From assembly GCA_945862315.1 (NCBI GenBank), contig CAMAXW010000030.1:1-41891 (forward strand): a stretch of 41,891 nucleotides of DNA, written 5' to 3'. Below the pieces are notes generated by a model. The model had not been told where the DNA came from and did no database searches. It saw only the letters and a list, made by a program, of their open reading frames with translations. Source of the DNA: Klebsiella pneumoniae (GTDB lineage: Bacteria; Pseudomonadota; Gammaproteobacteria; Ga0077536). Shown piece after piece: positions 16,828 through 25,493 of this stretch. The position numbers were made by a program, and so were the translations under genes. Every line of letters begins with the position of its first letter. The first letter of the stretch is position 1.

Positions 16828-18568
16828 GAGTTGCACCAGCGGTTTGCTCGTTCTGATTCTACTGACAGGCTGTCAAAACCCGCCGCCCGCAAAAGCGACG
16901 TTGCAGCAGATGGAAAAAGAAATGGTCAGCGCGCCGGTGCCGGTGCCGGTGCCCGCCGAAGTCCGTCAGGCGTTGGTGCCCAAATTAGCACTGGATGCCC
17001 ACGCAACCCCCAAAATTGCGGATGAGCAGCGGTTCGATATTGCGGTCAATGACGTCCCCGCGCGGCAGTTCTTCATGAGCTTGGTCGATGGCACTCAGTA
17101 CAACATGGTGGTGCATCCCGACACCACCGGGAAAATCTCCCTCAGTTTGCGCAATGTGACCATCCCGGAAGTCATTGCCGCTGCGCACGATGTCTATGGG
17201 TTTGAATTTCAGCGCACCAGTTACGGCTTTCAGGTTTTGCCCGCGCGACTGGAAGCGCGAATGTTTCAAATCAACTACCTCAATATCAAACGCTCTGGTT
17301 CTTCAGCGACTTTTGTCAGCGCCGGCACCCTGCAAAAACTCCAAGGACTGGCTAATGAAGATGGCGCCAATAACGGCGATTCGTCCTCTGGTAACGGCGA
17401 CCAAAACAGCAGCAGTGGCGGCAGCGAACATCGCGCACTGGTAGGCACGCAGGTCAATACGGTGGTACCCGAAACCAGTTTTTGGCAGGAACTCTCCACG
17501 GCGGTCACGGCACTCGTGGGCACTGGCGAGGGACGTAACGTGGTGGTCAATCCGCAGTCCGGCGTCGTGGTGGTGCGTGCGCTGCCCAGCGAACTTCGCG
17601 AAGTAGAAACCTACCTGCAAGCGGCGCAGTTAATTGCCCAACGACAAGTCGTGCTCGAAGCCAAAGTGCTCGAAGTGGAACTCTCTGAGGGCTTCCAGGC
17701 GGGGGTTAACTGGGCGGCGGTCATCGGCGATTTTACGCTCGGGCAAACGGGTGGTTCCAAGCTTTTAGACAATGCGGCCGGCCGCAGCGATTTGGCGGGC
17801 ACCGTGGTTGACCAGTTCCCCGGGGCCGCCGCGCTTGCGGGAGTGCCCGCGATAGCCTTCGGCGGGGTTTTCTCGCTGGCGGTGAATGGTCAGGATTTCA
17901 CCGCGTTTCTGGAGGCGCTGAAAACGCAGGGCAACGTGCAGGTCTTGTCCAGCCCGCGAATCTCGACCCTGAACAACCAGAAGGCGATTATCAAAGTGGG
18001 GACGGACGAGTTTTTTGTCACCGATGTGTCGACCACGACGGTCACCGGCACCGCCACCACCTCCACACCCAATATCGAACTAACGCCGTTTTTTTCCGGG
18101 ATTGCGCTCGACGTCACGCCGCAAATCAGCCGCGATGGCGTGGTGACCTTGCATATCCATCCTTCCGTGAGCGAAGTGACCGACCAAGAAAAAGTCATCT
18201 CCATCGGGGGGCAAACCCAAACCCTACCCCTGGCCCGCAGCACGGTGCGTGAAACCGACTCCGTCGTGCAGGCGCGCAGCGGCCAGTTAGTGGTGATTGG
18301 CGGGCTGATGCAAACCCACGAACGCGAGAACGTGGGGACCGCGCCGCTGCTCGGCGACCTGCCGCTGGTGGGTGCCATGTTTCGTCACAAGCGCACGCTG
18401 GGCGTCAAAAGCGAACTGGTGATCCTACTGCGACCCTTGGTGATCAATGAGGGTGCCGACTGGGACAAGCCTATCGGTGAATCCCGCGACAGACTGTCAG
18501 GGATGGAAGGCGTCCTCGATGCGCGGGGCCAATCGCCGGGTGACGATCTGGGGTTTCCATCGCCCTGA
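16793..18568 (+). CDS. mshL: MSHA pilus secretin MshL
   Basis: Outer-membrane secretin forming the pilus exit channel. The product is 591 residues from ATG 16793; ATG 16817 gives a more compact lipoprotein signal (MRLESCTSGLLVLILLTGC) and may be the true start. The lipobox LTGC predicts acylation. An STN-type domain follows (RFDIAVNDVPARQFFMSLVDG), then a Ser/Asn/Gly-rich linker near residue 200, N-domain sequence (ALVGTGEGRNVVVNPQSGVVVVRA), and the secretin core with VQVLSSPRISTLNNQKAIIKVG, GIALDVTPQISRDGVVTLHIHPSVSEV and the secretin signature GQLVVIGGLMQT to GDLPLVGAMFRHK. Ends with SELVILLRPLVI. Within the msh operon. Confidence 0.95.
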   Translation: MTLNSRPPMRLESCTSGLLVLILLTGCQNPPPAKATLQQMEKEMVSAPVPVPVPAEVRQALVPKLALDAHATPKIADEQRFDIAVNDVPARQFFMSLVDGTQYNMVVHPDTTGKISLSLRNVTIPEVIAAAHDVYGFEFQRTSYGFQVLPARLEARMFQINYLNIKRSGSSATFVSAGTLQKLQGLANEDGANNGDSSSGNGDQNSSSGGSEHRALVGTQVNTVVPETSFWQELSTAVTALVGTGEGRNVVVNPQSGVVVVRALPSELREVETYLQAAQLIAQRQVVLEAKVLEVELSEGFQAGVNWAAVIGDFTLGQTGGSKLLDNAAGRSDLAGTVVDQFPGAAALAGVPAIAFGGVFSLAVNGQDFTAFLEALKTQGNVQVLSSPRISTLNNQKAIIKVGTDEFFVTDVSTTTVTGTATTSTPNIELTPFFSGIALDVTPQISRDGVVTLHIHPSVSEVTDQEKVISIGGQTQTLPLARSTVRETDSVVQARSGQLVVIGGLMQTHERENVGTAPLLGDLPLVGAMFRHKRTLGVKSELVILLRPLVINEGADWDKPIGESRDRLSGMEGVLDARGQSPGDDLGFPSP

Positions 18569-18602
18569 ACGGCGTGGACAAACCTAGCACCACGCGCCCA
18601 GC

Positions 18603-19547
18603 ATGTATCTACAGCACTTTAGGCTCAACGAGCCGCCCTATTCGCTGACCCCCGACACGGCCTTTTTTATGGAGCACGCGGGTTATCGGGATGCGCTTAA
18701 TGTGCTGCTGGTGGCGTTGCGCAGCGGCGAGGGCTTCATGAAAGTGGTGGGCGAAGTAGGCACCGGTAAAACCATTCTGTGTCGCACGCTGCTAAAAACA
18801 CTCGCGCCAGAATTTGTTTGCGCCTACCTGCCCAATCCTTATCTACGGCCGTCTAGCCTGTTGTTGTCTATCGCCGATGAATTGCTCATCGAATACCCCA
18901 AGCGCGCGAGCCAGCATCAGTTGCTAAAGCATATCAATCTGGCGTTACTGGATTTTCACACGACGGGCCGGCGGGTGGTCTTGTGCATGGACGAAGCCCA
19001 GGCCGTGCCCTTGCAAACGCTAGAGGCACTGCGGCTGCTCACGAATCTTGAAACCGAAAAAACTAAATTGCTGCAGGTCGTGCTGTTTGGTCAACCCGAA
19101 CTCAACCAGGTGCTTGACCAGCCCGCCATCCGCCAGCTGCGCCAGCGCATCACGTTCAGCTACGAACTACAGCCGCTCGATGCCGCAGGTGTTGGGAGCT
19201 ACTTGGCGCATCGTTTGGCCGTGGCGGGCTACGACGGACCACGCTTATTTGATACGCGCGCCGTTGCCGAAATTGCGCGGGGCAGCCGCGGCGTGCCAAG
19301 ACTGATCAATATTTTGGCGCATAAATCGCTGATGGCGGCTTTCGGGCAAGGCGAAGGGCGCGTTAGTCGCCGGCACGCCCGCAGCGCCATCCTCGACACC
19401 GATGATGCGCGCGCCGTGATGCTGCCGCGCTTTGGCGGTTTGGGAGCCTGGTTTCGACGTTGGCTGAGCAGTCATTTGGTCGGCGCTTTGGTCACGCTGG
19501 CGGTGTTGCGGATGACCGCGCCGAGCTTGCCGAGCCTGCCGATATGA
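18603..19547 (+). CDS. mshM: MSHA biogenesis ATPase MshM (ExeA/GspA-like AAA)
   Basis: An AAA ATPase of 314 residues, relative of ExeA/GspA, thought to help assemble the secretin across the cell wall. It opens MYLQHFRLNEPPYSLTPDTAFFM, the usual start of the family. Walker A is GEVGTGKT (residues 50-57), Walker B is VVLCMDEAQ, and the sensor region has LLTNLETEKTKLLQVVLFGQPEL. Further marks are RQRITFSYELQPLD and GSRGVPRLINILAHKSLMAAF. A hydrophobic segment near the C-terminus (SHLVGALVTLAVLRM) should anchor it in the membrane. The stop overlaps the mshN start as ATGA. Confidence 0.93.
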   Translation: MYLQHFRLNEPPYSLTPDTAFFMEHAGYRDALNVLLVALRSGEGFMKVVGEVGTGKTILCRTLLKTLAPEFVCAYLPNPYLRPSSLLLSIADELLIEYPKRASQHQLLKHINLALLDFHTTGRRVVLCMDEAQAVPLQTLEALRLLTNLETEKTKLLQVVLFGQPELNQVLDQPAIRQLRQRITFSYELQPLDAAGVGSYLAHRLAVAGYDGPRLFDTRAVAEIARGSRGVPRLINILAHKSLMAAFGQGEGRVSRRHARSAILDTDDARAVMLPRFGGLGAWFRRWLSSHLVGALVTLAVLRMTAPSLPSLPI

Positions 19548-20776
19548 GCCTGATCAATCAAATGTTGACGGACCTCGAAGCACGCCGAGGTGGCAAATTA
19601 CACCAGGTCGATCAGGCGCTAAATGGCCTGCGATCAGCCGCTGAGGCGCCGCGGCAGCGCCAAATTCCGCGGTTCTTAGGCGTGGGCGCGCTGCTGCTGA
19701 TCACCGCGCTCGGTGGTTGGTTATTACACGAAGTGCTCAACCGCACCGTTCCGGCGGCACCCGAACCGCTCGCCGTTGTGCCCCCACAGGCGCCACCACC
19801 AGCACGCGATCCCGTGGTTGCCGCACGCCCCGCGCCACCCGCAACGGCGCTAAGTTTGCCGGTTATTTTGGCCGATGCATTGCCGCCTGCCGCAGCCGTG
19901 CCGCCTGCAGCAACGCCGGCGGTGCCGCAAGAAATAACGCCATTGGGGACACCCGGTGCCGCGGTTGCGGTGAGGCAAGCAGCGCCGTCGGCGGTGGTAC
20001 TAGATGGGGCCGTGGCCGTGCCGCAAGAAATAACGCCGGCGGTGCCGCTTGGTGCCGGGCTCTCAGACACTGGGCCGGTGCTCGACGCCGTCGTGTCGCC
20101 GCCGGTGGATGCTGCGCCGCGCCGCCCGGCGCAAAATGCCGTCGACAACGCAGCCGACAGCATGATCGAGTATCCCGGCGAGTTCCACCGTGCGCCGGCG
20201 GTCAAAAATCTCGACGTGCAGGCAGTTGCGTTGCGGTTAGCGCTCCAGAGCGCCGCTGCCGGGAGTACCGGGCCGCTGCGGACGTTTGTCGCCAACTATC
20301 CCACCCGGGTGGACGCACGAGTGCGTTTGGCGCTCATATTGTTGGCGGCCAACCAGACGGCTGAAGCGCAAGCTAGCCTGCGCGCGGGGCTTAATCTCGC
20401 GCCCAATCAAACCGATCTGGCGCAGGTGCTGGGTCATTCCTTGTTGGAACAGGACCAAGCGCAGGCGGCCTTGGCGGTGTTGCGACCCGCCGTGCCGCCG
20501 CTCACCAAGAACCCGGAGTTTCATGCTTTGTTGGCAGCCGTTGAACAGCGTCTTGGGCTACATGCGTTGGCCGTCACGCGTTATCGTGGGCTGTTGCAGC
20601 GCCAGCCGGACAACGGCAATTGGCTGGTGGGTTTAGGCATCTCATTGAACGCGCAGGGGAATACCCAGGCTGCCGTAGAGAGTTTCACGCAGGCCGCCGA
20701 TGATCGCACGCTGGCAGAGCCACTGCGGGCGTTTGCAGCCCAAGAACGCGTACGTCTGTTGGCGGGACCTCCATGA
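19544..20776 (+). CDS. mshN: MSHA biogenesis protein MshN (TPR protein)
   Basis: A 410-residue bitopic protein. It begins MSLINQMLTDLEARRGG, the standard opening of MshN, so the ATG at 19544 is right and the frame open from 19460 lies inside mshM. One membrane helix (about residues 44-62, RFLGVGALLLITALGGWLL) is followed by a long Pro/Ala-rich periplasmic linker in which VPQEITP appears twice, encoded by an exact 20-base direct repeat (19922-19941 and 20018-20037). The C-terminal half has tetratricopeptide repeats (ARVRLALILLAANQTAEAQASLRAGL and following units). Probably a scaffold between platform and secretin. Ends as ATGA with mshE. Confidence 0.9.
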   Translation: MSLINQMLTDLEARRGGKLHQVDQALNGLRSAAEAPRQRQIPRFLGVGALLLITALGGWLLHEVLNRTVPAAPEPLAVVPPQAPPPARDPVVAARPAPPATALSLPVILADALPPAAAVPPAATPAVPQEITPLGTPGAAVAVRQAAPSAVVLDGAVAVPQEITPAVPLGAGLSDTGPVLDAVVSPPVDAAPRRPAQNAVDNAADSMIEYPGEFHRAPAVKNLDVQAVALRLALQSAAAGSTGPLRTFVANYPTRVDARVRLALILLAANQTAEAQASLRAGLNLAPNQTDLAQVLGHSLLEQDQAQAALAVLRPAVPPLTKNPEFHALLAAVEQRLGLHALAVTRYRGLLQRQPDNGNWLVGLGISLNAQGNTQAAVESFTQAADDRTLAEPLRAFAAQERVRLLAGPP

Positions 20777-22536
20777 ACGTGTCACGCAAAAAACTGCGGC
20801 TTGGCGATCTGCTGGTCGAGAGCAGAATTATCTCGCAGCTCCAACTCGATGCCGCCCTCGAGGAACAGCGCAAATCTGGGCGCAAACTCGGCAAAATATT
20901 GGTCGACCACGGCTATCTGACAGAAGATGCACTGCTGACGTTTCTGTCTCAGCAGCTCAGCGTGCCGTTTGTCGAACTGGGTCATTATCAGTTTGAGGCG
21001 CCGGTGGTCGCTCTCATCCCTGAAATTTATGCCCGCCGGTTCCGGGCGGTGGCGCTCAAAGACAAAGGGGCCACGCTGCTCGTGGGGATGTCCGATCCCA
21101 CCAATATTTTTGCCTACGATGAACTGGCGCGAATCATTGCGCGCCCCCTCGAAGTGGCGGTGGTTCGCGAGCAAGAGCTGCTCGATACCATCGATCGAAT
21201 TTATCGTCAGACCGACCGTATTTCGGGGATCGCCGAGCAGCTCAGCGACGAACTGCGAGAAGGCGATTTTGACGTCGAGCAACTCGCTGCCGGGGCGGAT
21301 CTCAGCGATGCGCCGGTGGTGAAATTACTGCACACGCTGTTTCAATCGGCCGTGCAGGCGCGCGCGTCGGATATTCACATCGAACCCGACGAATCCGTGC
21401 TACGAATTCGGCAGCGCGTAGACGGCGTGTTACAGGAACAAGTACTCAACGAGCGACGCATAGCACCCGCGCTGGTGCAACGCCTGAAGCTCATGTCGAA
21501 TTTAGATATTTCTGAAAAACGCCTGCCGCAGGATGGGCGTTTTAGCATTCGGGTCGCTGAGCGGGTGATTGATGTACGCGTTTCGACGATGCCTTTGCAG
21601 CACGGCGAGTCGGTCGTTATGCGGTTGCTAGACCACAGCGAAGGCGTAAAAGATCTCGATGCCTTAGGCATGCCCCCCGATATTCTGCGGCGTTTCATGG
21701 CGGCGATTCAGCGCCCTTACGGCATGGTGGTCGTGACCGGCCCTACCGGCAGCGGCAAAACCTCCACACTGTATTCCGGCCTTAAGCTGCTCAACGACGC
21801 GAAGTCGAAAATTGTGACGGTGGAAGATCCCGTGGAGTATCGGCTGCCGCGGGTCAATCAGGTGCAGGTCAACACGCAAATTGGCCTGACGTTTGGCCGC
21901 GTCTTGCGCACCGCGTTGCGGCAAGATCCGGACATCATCCTAGTGGGCGAAATGCGCGATCAAGAAACCGTCGAAATTGGCCTGCGCGCGGCCATTACGG
22001 GCCATCTTGTTCTCACTTCTCTGCATACCAACGATGCGGTCAGCACCATTAGCCGCCTGCTGGATATGGGGGCTCCGGGTTATCTCTTGGCGTCGTCGCT
22101 GCACGCGGTCATTGCGCAGCGCTTGGTGCGGCGCTTGTGCGCGGAATGCACCCAAGCGGTGGCGCCAACCGGGGCCGCGCTGGGTTGGTTGCGCTTGAAA
22201 ACTGGTGAGCATGTGCCCAGCGGTAACTGGCAACAGGGAGCCGGCTGTCACGCCTGCAGTAACACCGGCTTCAAAGGGCGCATTGGCGTGTACGAAATGT
22301 TGTCTATTACGCCCGCGATGAGTACCGCATTGGCGGCGGGAGATTTCGTGAGTTTTGCTAGTCTGGGGCGCGCTAGCGCGGGTTTTCGGTCACTGGAACT
22401 CGCCGCACTCGACTATGCCATCGCCGGTGTGACCAGCCTGAGCGAGGCGATGCGGGTGGCCGCCGAAAGTCTCTTGGGCGAGGATGACGAAGAAGAGGTC
22501 CCACTATTGCTGACCGCTACTGCGGCCTCTGATTGA
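20773..22536 (+). CDS. mshE: MSHA pilus extension ATPase MshE with c-di-GMP-binding MshEN domain
   Basis: GspE/PilB-type hexameric ATPase that powers pilus extension; 587 residues. The N-terminus carries the tandem 24-residue MshEN motif: R9-L10-G11 to Q32, then five residues, then K38-L39-G40 to Q61, with the expected Leu/Ile/Val and Gln positions. This motif binds cyclic di-GMP in Vibrio cholerae MshE, so the same control is predicted here. The first copy has Arg at the usual Gly position. The ATPase core shows Walker A GPTGSGKTS (from residue 323), the Asp box and His box, and Walker B IILVGEMRDQETVE. Two CxxC pairs (C456/C459, C492/C495) form the usual zinc site. Overlaps mshN and mshG. 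Confidence 0.96.
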   Translation: MNVSRKKLRLGDLLVESRIISQLQLDAALEEQRKSGRKLGKILVDHGYLTEDALLTFLSQQLSVPFVELGHYQFEAPVVALIPEIYARRFRAVALKDKGATLLVGMSDPTNIFAYDELARIIARPLEVAVVREQELLDTIDRIYRQTDRISGIAEQLSDELREGDFDVEQLAAGADLSDAPVVKLLHTLFQSAVQARASDIHIEPDESVLRIRQRVDGVLQEQVLNERRIAPALVQRLKLMSNLDISEKRLPQDGRFSIRVAERVIDVRVSTMPLQHGESVVMRLLDHSEGVKDLDALGMPPDILRRFMAAIQRPYGMVVVTGPTGSGKTSTLYSGLKLLNDAKSKIVTVEDPVEYRLPRVNQVQVNTQIGLTFGRVLRTALRQDPDIILVGEMRDQETVEIGLRAAITGHLVLTSLHTNDAVSTISRLLDMGAPGYLLASSLHAVIAQRLVRRLCAECTQAVAPTGAALGWLRLKTGEHVPSGNWQQGAGCHACSNTGFKGRIGVYEMLSITPAMSTALAAGDFVSFASLGRASAGFRSLELAALDYAIAGVTSLSEAMRVAAESLLGEDDEEEVPLLLTATAASD

Positions 22537-23762
22537 TGCCCAATTACCGTTATCGAGGGCGGGGGCGGCGGGGAGAATCACTCTCGGGGGTTCTTGACGC
22601 CCTGAGCGCGGATGCGGTCGCTGGCCAATTGATGAACAGCGGCATTACGCCCATTGAGATTGATGTGGCGCGTGAGCAGGTGGATGTCGGCGAACTGTTT
22701 CGCCGTCTGCGCGGGCCGGTGCCGCCTGAGCTTGCCGAGTTAGTATTATTGTCGCGTCAGTTGTACACGCTCATGCGCGCCGGTGTGCCGCTCAGCCAAT
22801 CCATGACCGGCCTGATTCGCTCCACCCGCAACGCAACGCTACGCGCCGCGCTGACTGATATTAAAGCGACGGTTGAAAGTGGCCGGGAACTCTCCACCGC
22901 GATGGCGCAGCATTCCAAGGTTTTTTCGTCCTTGTACGTTAATACCGTGCGGATCGGCGAGAACACCGGGCGCTTAGATGAGGCCTTTGCGCGGTTGGCG
23001 GAATACTTGGACCGTGAGCGCGACACCCGCAGCCGGATTAAATCTGCGCTGCGCTATCCATCCTTTGTGCTCCTGGCCATCGGTATCGCGATCGGCGTCA
23101 TCAACGTCGTGGTTATCCCTCAATTTGCCCAAATTTTTGCACGGGCGCACGTCGACCTACCGCTGCCTACGAGGATTATCGTGGGCACTTCGACGTTTTT
23201 TGTCGCTTGGTGGCCGCTGCTCGTCGCCATCGCGATCGGTGCGGCGGCAGGCTTTCGGGTGTGGGTAAAGACCGAAGCTGGGGCGTATCAGTGGGACCGC
23301 TGGAAACTTCGCATTCCGATCATTGGGGACATCATCCACCGTGCAACGCTAGGGCGCTTTGCGCGTGGTTTTTCGATGTCTTTAGCGGCTGGCGTGCCGC
23401 TTTCACAGGCGTTATCCATCATGGCGCAAGCGGTCGATAACGAATATGTCGGCGAGCGCATTCGGCATATCCGCAACGGCGTGGAACGGGGCGAAACGCT
23501 CACCCGTACCGCCACGGCAACCGGCATGTTCACCCCGTTGGTTTTACAAATGATGGCGGTAGGCGAGGAAACCGGCGCCGTTGACACGCTGCTCGCGGAG
23601 GTCGCCGGCTTTTATGAGCGCGAGGTGGACTACGACATCAAAAATCTTAGTCAAACTATCGAGCCGTTACTCATCGCGGTTTTGGCAGGCTTCGTTTTGT
23701 TGTTTGCCTTGGGCGTTTTCTTGCCCCTGTGGGATTTGGCCGGCGTCAAAATGCAACGCTAG
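22536..23762 (+). CDS. mshG: MSHA pilus inner-membrane platform protein MshG (GspF/PilC-like)
   Basis: Polytopic inner-membrane protein of 408 residues on which the pilus is assembled. It starts YRYRGRGRRGESLSGVLDALSADAV and has two T2SSF domains: the first with LVLLSRQLYTLMRAGVPLSQSM and VRIGENTGRLDEAFARLAEYLDRE, the second with LGRFARGFSMSLAAGVPLSQAL and MMAVGEETGAVDTLLAEVAGFYEREVD. Membrane helices are visible after each domain (FVLLAIGIAIGVINVVVIPQFAQIF, and LLIAVLAGFVLLFALGVFLPLWD). ATG 22536 overlaps the mshE stop as TGATG. The small gene mshF that follows mshG in Vibrio-type loci is absent. Confidence 0.95.
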   Translation: MPNYRYRGRGRRGESLSGVLDALSADAVAGQLMNSGITPIEIDVAREQVDVGELFRRLRGPVPPELAELVLLSRQLYTLMRAGVPLSQSMTGLIRSTRNATLRAALTDIKATVESGRELSTAMAQHSKVFSSLYVNTVRIGENTGRLDEAFARLAEYLDRERDTRSRIKSALRYPSFVLLAIGIAIGVINVVVIPQFAQIFARAHVDLPLPTRIIVGTSTFFVAWWPLLVAIAIGAAAGFRVWVKTEAGAYQWDRWKLRIPIIGDIIHRATLGRFARGFSMSLAAGVPLSQALSIMAQAVDNEYVGERIRHIRNGVERGETLTRTATATGMFTPLVLQMMAVGEETGAVDTLLAEVAGFYEREVDYDIKNLSQTIEPLLIAVLAGFVLLFALGVFLPLWDLAGVKMQR

Positions 23763-23830
23763 ACGGGGCAAACTTCGCCGCTCAGTAGGTTTTTTTAAAG
23801 CTATCGCGACTTTAGTCCGCTAGCGTTCTT

Positions 23831-23858
23831 TAGACAGGTTTTTTTGGGCAGGTATTAG
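23831..23858 (+). promoter_or_regulatory. candidate sigma-70 promoter of mshA
   Basis: TAGACA (23831-23836, five of six matches to the -35 consensus) is separated by 16 bases from TATTAG (23853-23858, four of six at -10). Transcription would start near 23866, giving a leader of about 19 bases before the strong ribosome site of mshA. A separate promoter fits the high expression needed for a major pilin. The 10-base string AGGTTTTTTT occurs at 23787-23796 and again at 23836-23845. Confidence 0.4.
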
Positions 23859-23884
23859 GTGTAAGAATGGAGAGAGGAATTTTT

Positions 23885-24352
23885 ATGACACAAAAGGGCA
23901 ACAAAATGCGACGTCAAGCTGGCTTTACACTCATTGAACTCGTGACCGTTATCGTTATTTTGGGCGTGTTGGCGGCCTTCGCGCTGCCGCGTTTTTCGGG
24001 TCTTGAAGCCAAGGCACGAATCGCGACCATCAATGGTCTAACGGGCAGTATCCGCAGTGGTGCGGCGCTGGCGCATGCGCTCTACCTCGCCAATAGCTCT
24101 GCTAGCCCCATTACCATGGAAGGCAGCCCGGTTGGGGCAGTGCTCATTGATTCCGTTACCGGCTACCCAACGCTCGCTGTACTGGGCATTAAAGCGGTGA
24201 TCCAAGACCTCACGGGCTTCACTTATGATCCAACGACCGGGGTCTTCTCCTTGGACTCGGCCCCTACACCCGCGAACTGTAAGGTGACTTACGCGTTGGG
24301 TAGCACTGCAGGCGCCGTACCGACCGAGACCGTGGTCACCACCGGCTGCTGA
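23885..24352 (+). CDS. mshA: MSHA major pilin MshA
   Basis: Probable major pilin. The start is ATG 23885 (MTQKGNKMRRQAG), set by a strong GAGAGGA ribosome site eight bases upstream; a frame open from 23867 and an internal ATG at 23906 are less likely. The 155-residue prepilin has a 13-residue leader cut between G13 and F14 by a prepilin peptidase, then FTLIELVTVIVILGVLAAFALPRF with the key Glu at +5. The globular domain shows YPTLAVLGIKAVIQ and ends with two cysteines (PANCK and the final residue C155) that would form the C-terminal disulfide loop of type IV pilins. First gene of the pilin half of the locus; 122 bases follow mshG. Confidence 0.9.
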   Translation: MTQKGNKMRRQAGFTLIELVTVIVILGVLAAFALPRFSGLEAKARIATINGLTGSIRSGAALAHALYLANSSASPITMEGSPVGAVLIDSVTGYPTLAVLGIKAVIQDLTGFTYDPTTGVFSLDSAPTPANCKVTYALGSTAGAVPTETVVTTGC

Positions 24353-24435
24353 TTGCGCGCCGTATGGCGCGGCGGGCGCTACGTTCGGTGCGCCAGATGG
24401 CAGGTATAACGGCTTGCCGCGAGGAGGGCTGCGGC

Positions 24436-24924
24436 GTGGCGCGGGCGAGAAAAAACGTTGCGATGCGCGGCTTCACGCTAATTGAACTCGTCACAGTGCT
24501 GGTGGTGGGCAGCATTCTGGCGGTGGTCGTCATGCCGCGTTTTTTTTCCACCAGTAGCTTTGCGGCCGTGGGCTTTGCCGCAGAGGTGCGGGCGGGATTG
24601 CGCCACGCTCAAGCGGTGGCCTTCGCCTCTGGCTGCGACATCCGTGCCAGCTTAACCGCCACCGCTTTTACCCTAGAACGCTGGGTGGGCGGCACCAGTT
24701 GCAATGACCACACCGGCACCTTGACGACCCTGAGTCGCACCGGCGGGGGCAGCTACTTGGCTGCCGTGCCCGCCAATGTCGCCATTACCAGCGGGGCACT
24801 CTACTTCGACACCCTAGGGCGCCCTTACAGTGCTGCCACCGGCCTGGCGCTGAGCGCAACCCTCGTGCTGGGTATCGGTGGCGAGCAGGCGAGCGTGTAT
24901 CCCGAGACGGGGCTGGTTAAATGA
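24436..24924 (+). CDS. mshC: MSHA minor pilin MshC
   Basis: A minor pilin (pseudopilin) of 162 residues. I choose GTG 24436 because GAGGAGG lies exactly eight bases upstream; it gives the leader MARARKNVAMRG before FTLIELVTVLVVGSILAVVVMPRFF. An ATG at 24463 would leave only a three-residue leader, and the frame open from 24364 has no support. The mature domain has GFAAEVRAGLRHAQAVAFASGCDIRASLT, a pair of Cys (GCDIR and TSCND) and ALYFDTLGRPYSA, like GspH/FimT-type minor pilins. The stop overlaps mshD as ATGA. Confidence 0.87.
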   Translation: MARARKNVAMRGFTLIELVTVLVVGSILAVVVMPRFFSTSSFAAVGFAAEVRAGLRHAQAVAFASGCDIRASLTATAFTLERWVGGTSCNDHTGTLTTLSRTGGGSYLAAVPANVAITSGALYFDTLGRPYSAATGLALSATLVLGIGGEQASVYPETGLVK

Positions 24925-25493
24925 GGACACGGGCGCCGCGTGCTAGCCAACGCGGGCTGACCTTCATCGAGCTCGTTGCCAGCATGGTCATCGTCTCGGT
25001 GGCGACTTTAGGTCTGATGTTGGCCGTGTCTTCGGCCGTTGGCCGTAGTGCTGACCCCTTAATTCAAGAGCAGGCCACAAGCCTTGCGCGCGCCTATCTA
25101 GAGGAGGCAACGCTGGCTGGTTTCTGTGATCCTACGTTTAACCCAGACGGCAACGCGGCCACCACCTGCCGGGTTGAATGCACGGGACGGCCCTGTGCTA
25201 GCGGCTGCGCTGGTGCGGTCTTTGGCGTTGAAACTAGCCGCGCAAACTACGATGACGTGTGCGACTACAACGGCCTCAGTGACGTGGGTGCGCGCGATCG
25301 CAATGGTTTATCCCTCGCGCGCTTGGGTGCCTACAGCGTCAGCGTGAGCGTGCTGGATCAAAGTTCGGTGACGTTGGGCTCGCCGGCCTTGGGTGCCAGC
25401 ACGGGGCAAATTGTGCGCGTGGAAGTTTCGGTCTCGCACGCTGCGCTCAGCGCACCGGTGCGGGTGACGGCCTACAAGGCCAATCTGGAGTGA
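24921..25493 (+). CDS. mshD: MSHA minor pilin MshD
   Basis: A 190-residue minor pilin with leader MRTRAPRASQRG before LTFIELVASMVIVSVATLGLMLAVSSAV. The cleavage site is G|L rather than the usual G|F, with Glu kept at +5. The mature part contains LARAYLEEATLAGFCDP and a cysteine-rich stretch (six Cys between about residues 67 and 110: FCDP, TTCRVECTGRPCASGCAG, DDVCDY), suggesting several disulfide bonds, followed by VGARDRNGLSLARLGAYSVSVSV. This matches MshD/GspI-like initiator pilins. It overlaps mshC and mshO by four bases each. Confidence 0.87.
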   Translation: MRTRAPRASQRGLTFIELVASMVIVSVATLGLMLAVSSAVGRSADPLIQEQATSLARAYLEEATLAGFCDPTFNPDGNAATTCRVECTGRPCASGCAGAVFGVETSRANYDDVCDYNGLSDVGARDRNGLSLARLGAYSVSVSVLDQSSVTLGSPALGASTGQIVRVEVSVSHAALSAPVRVTAYKANLE

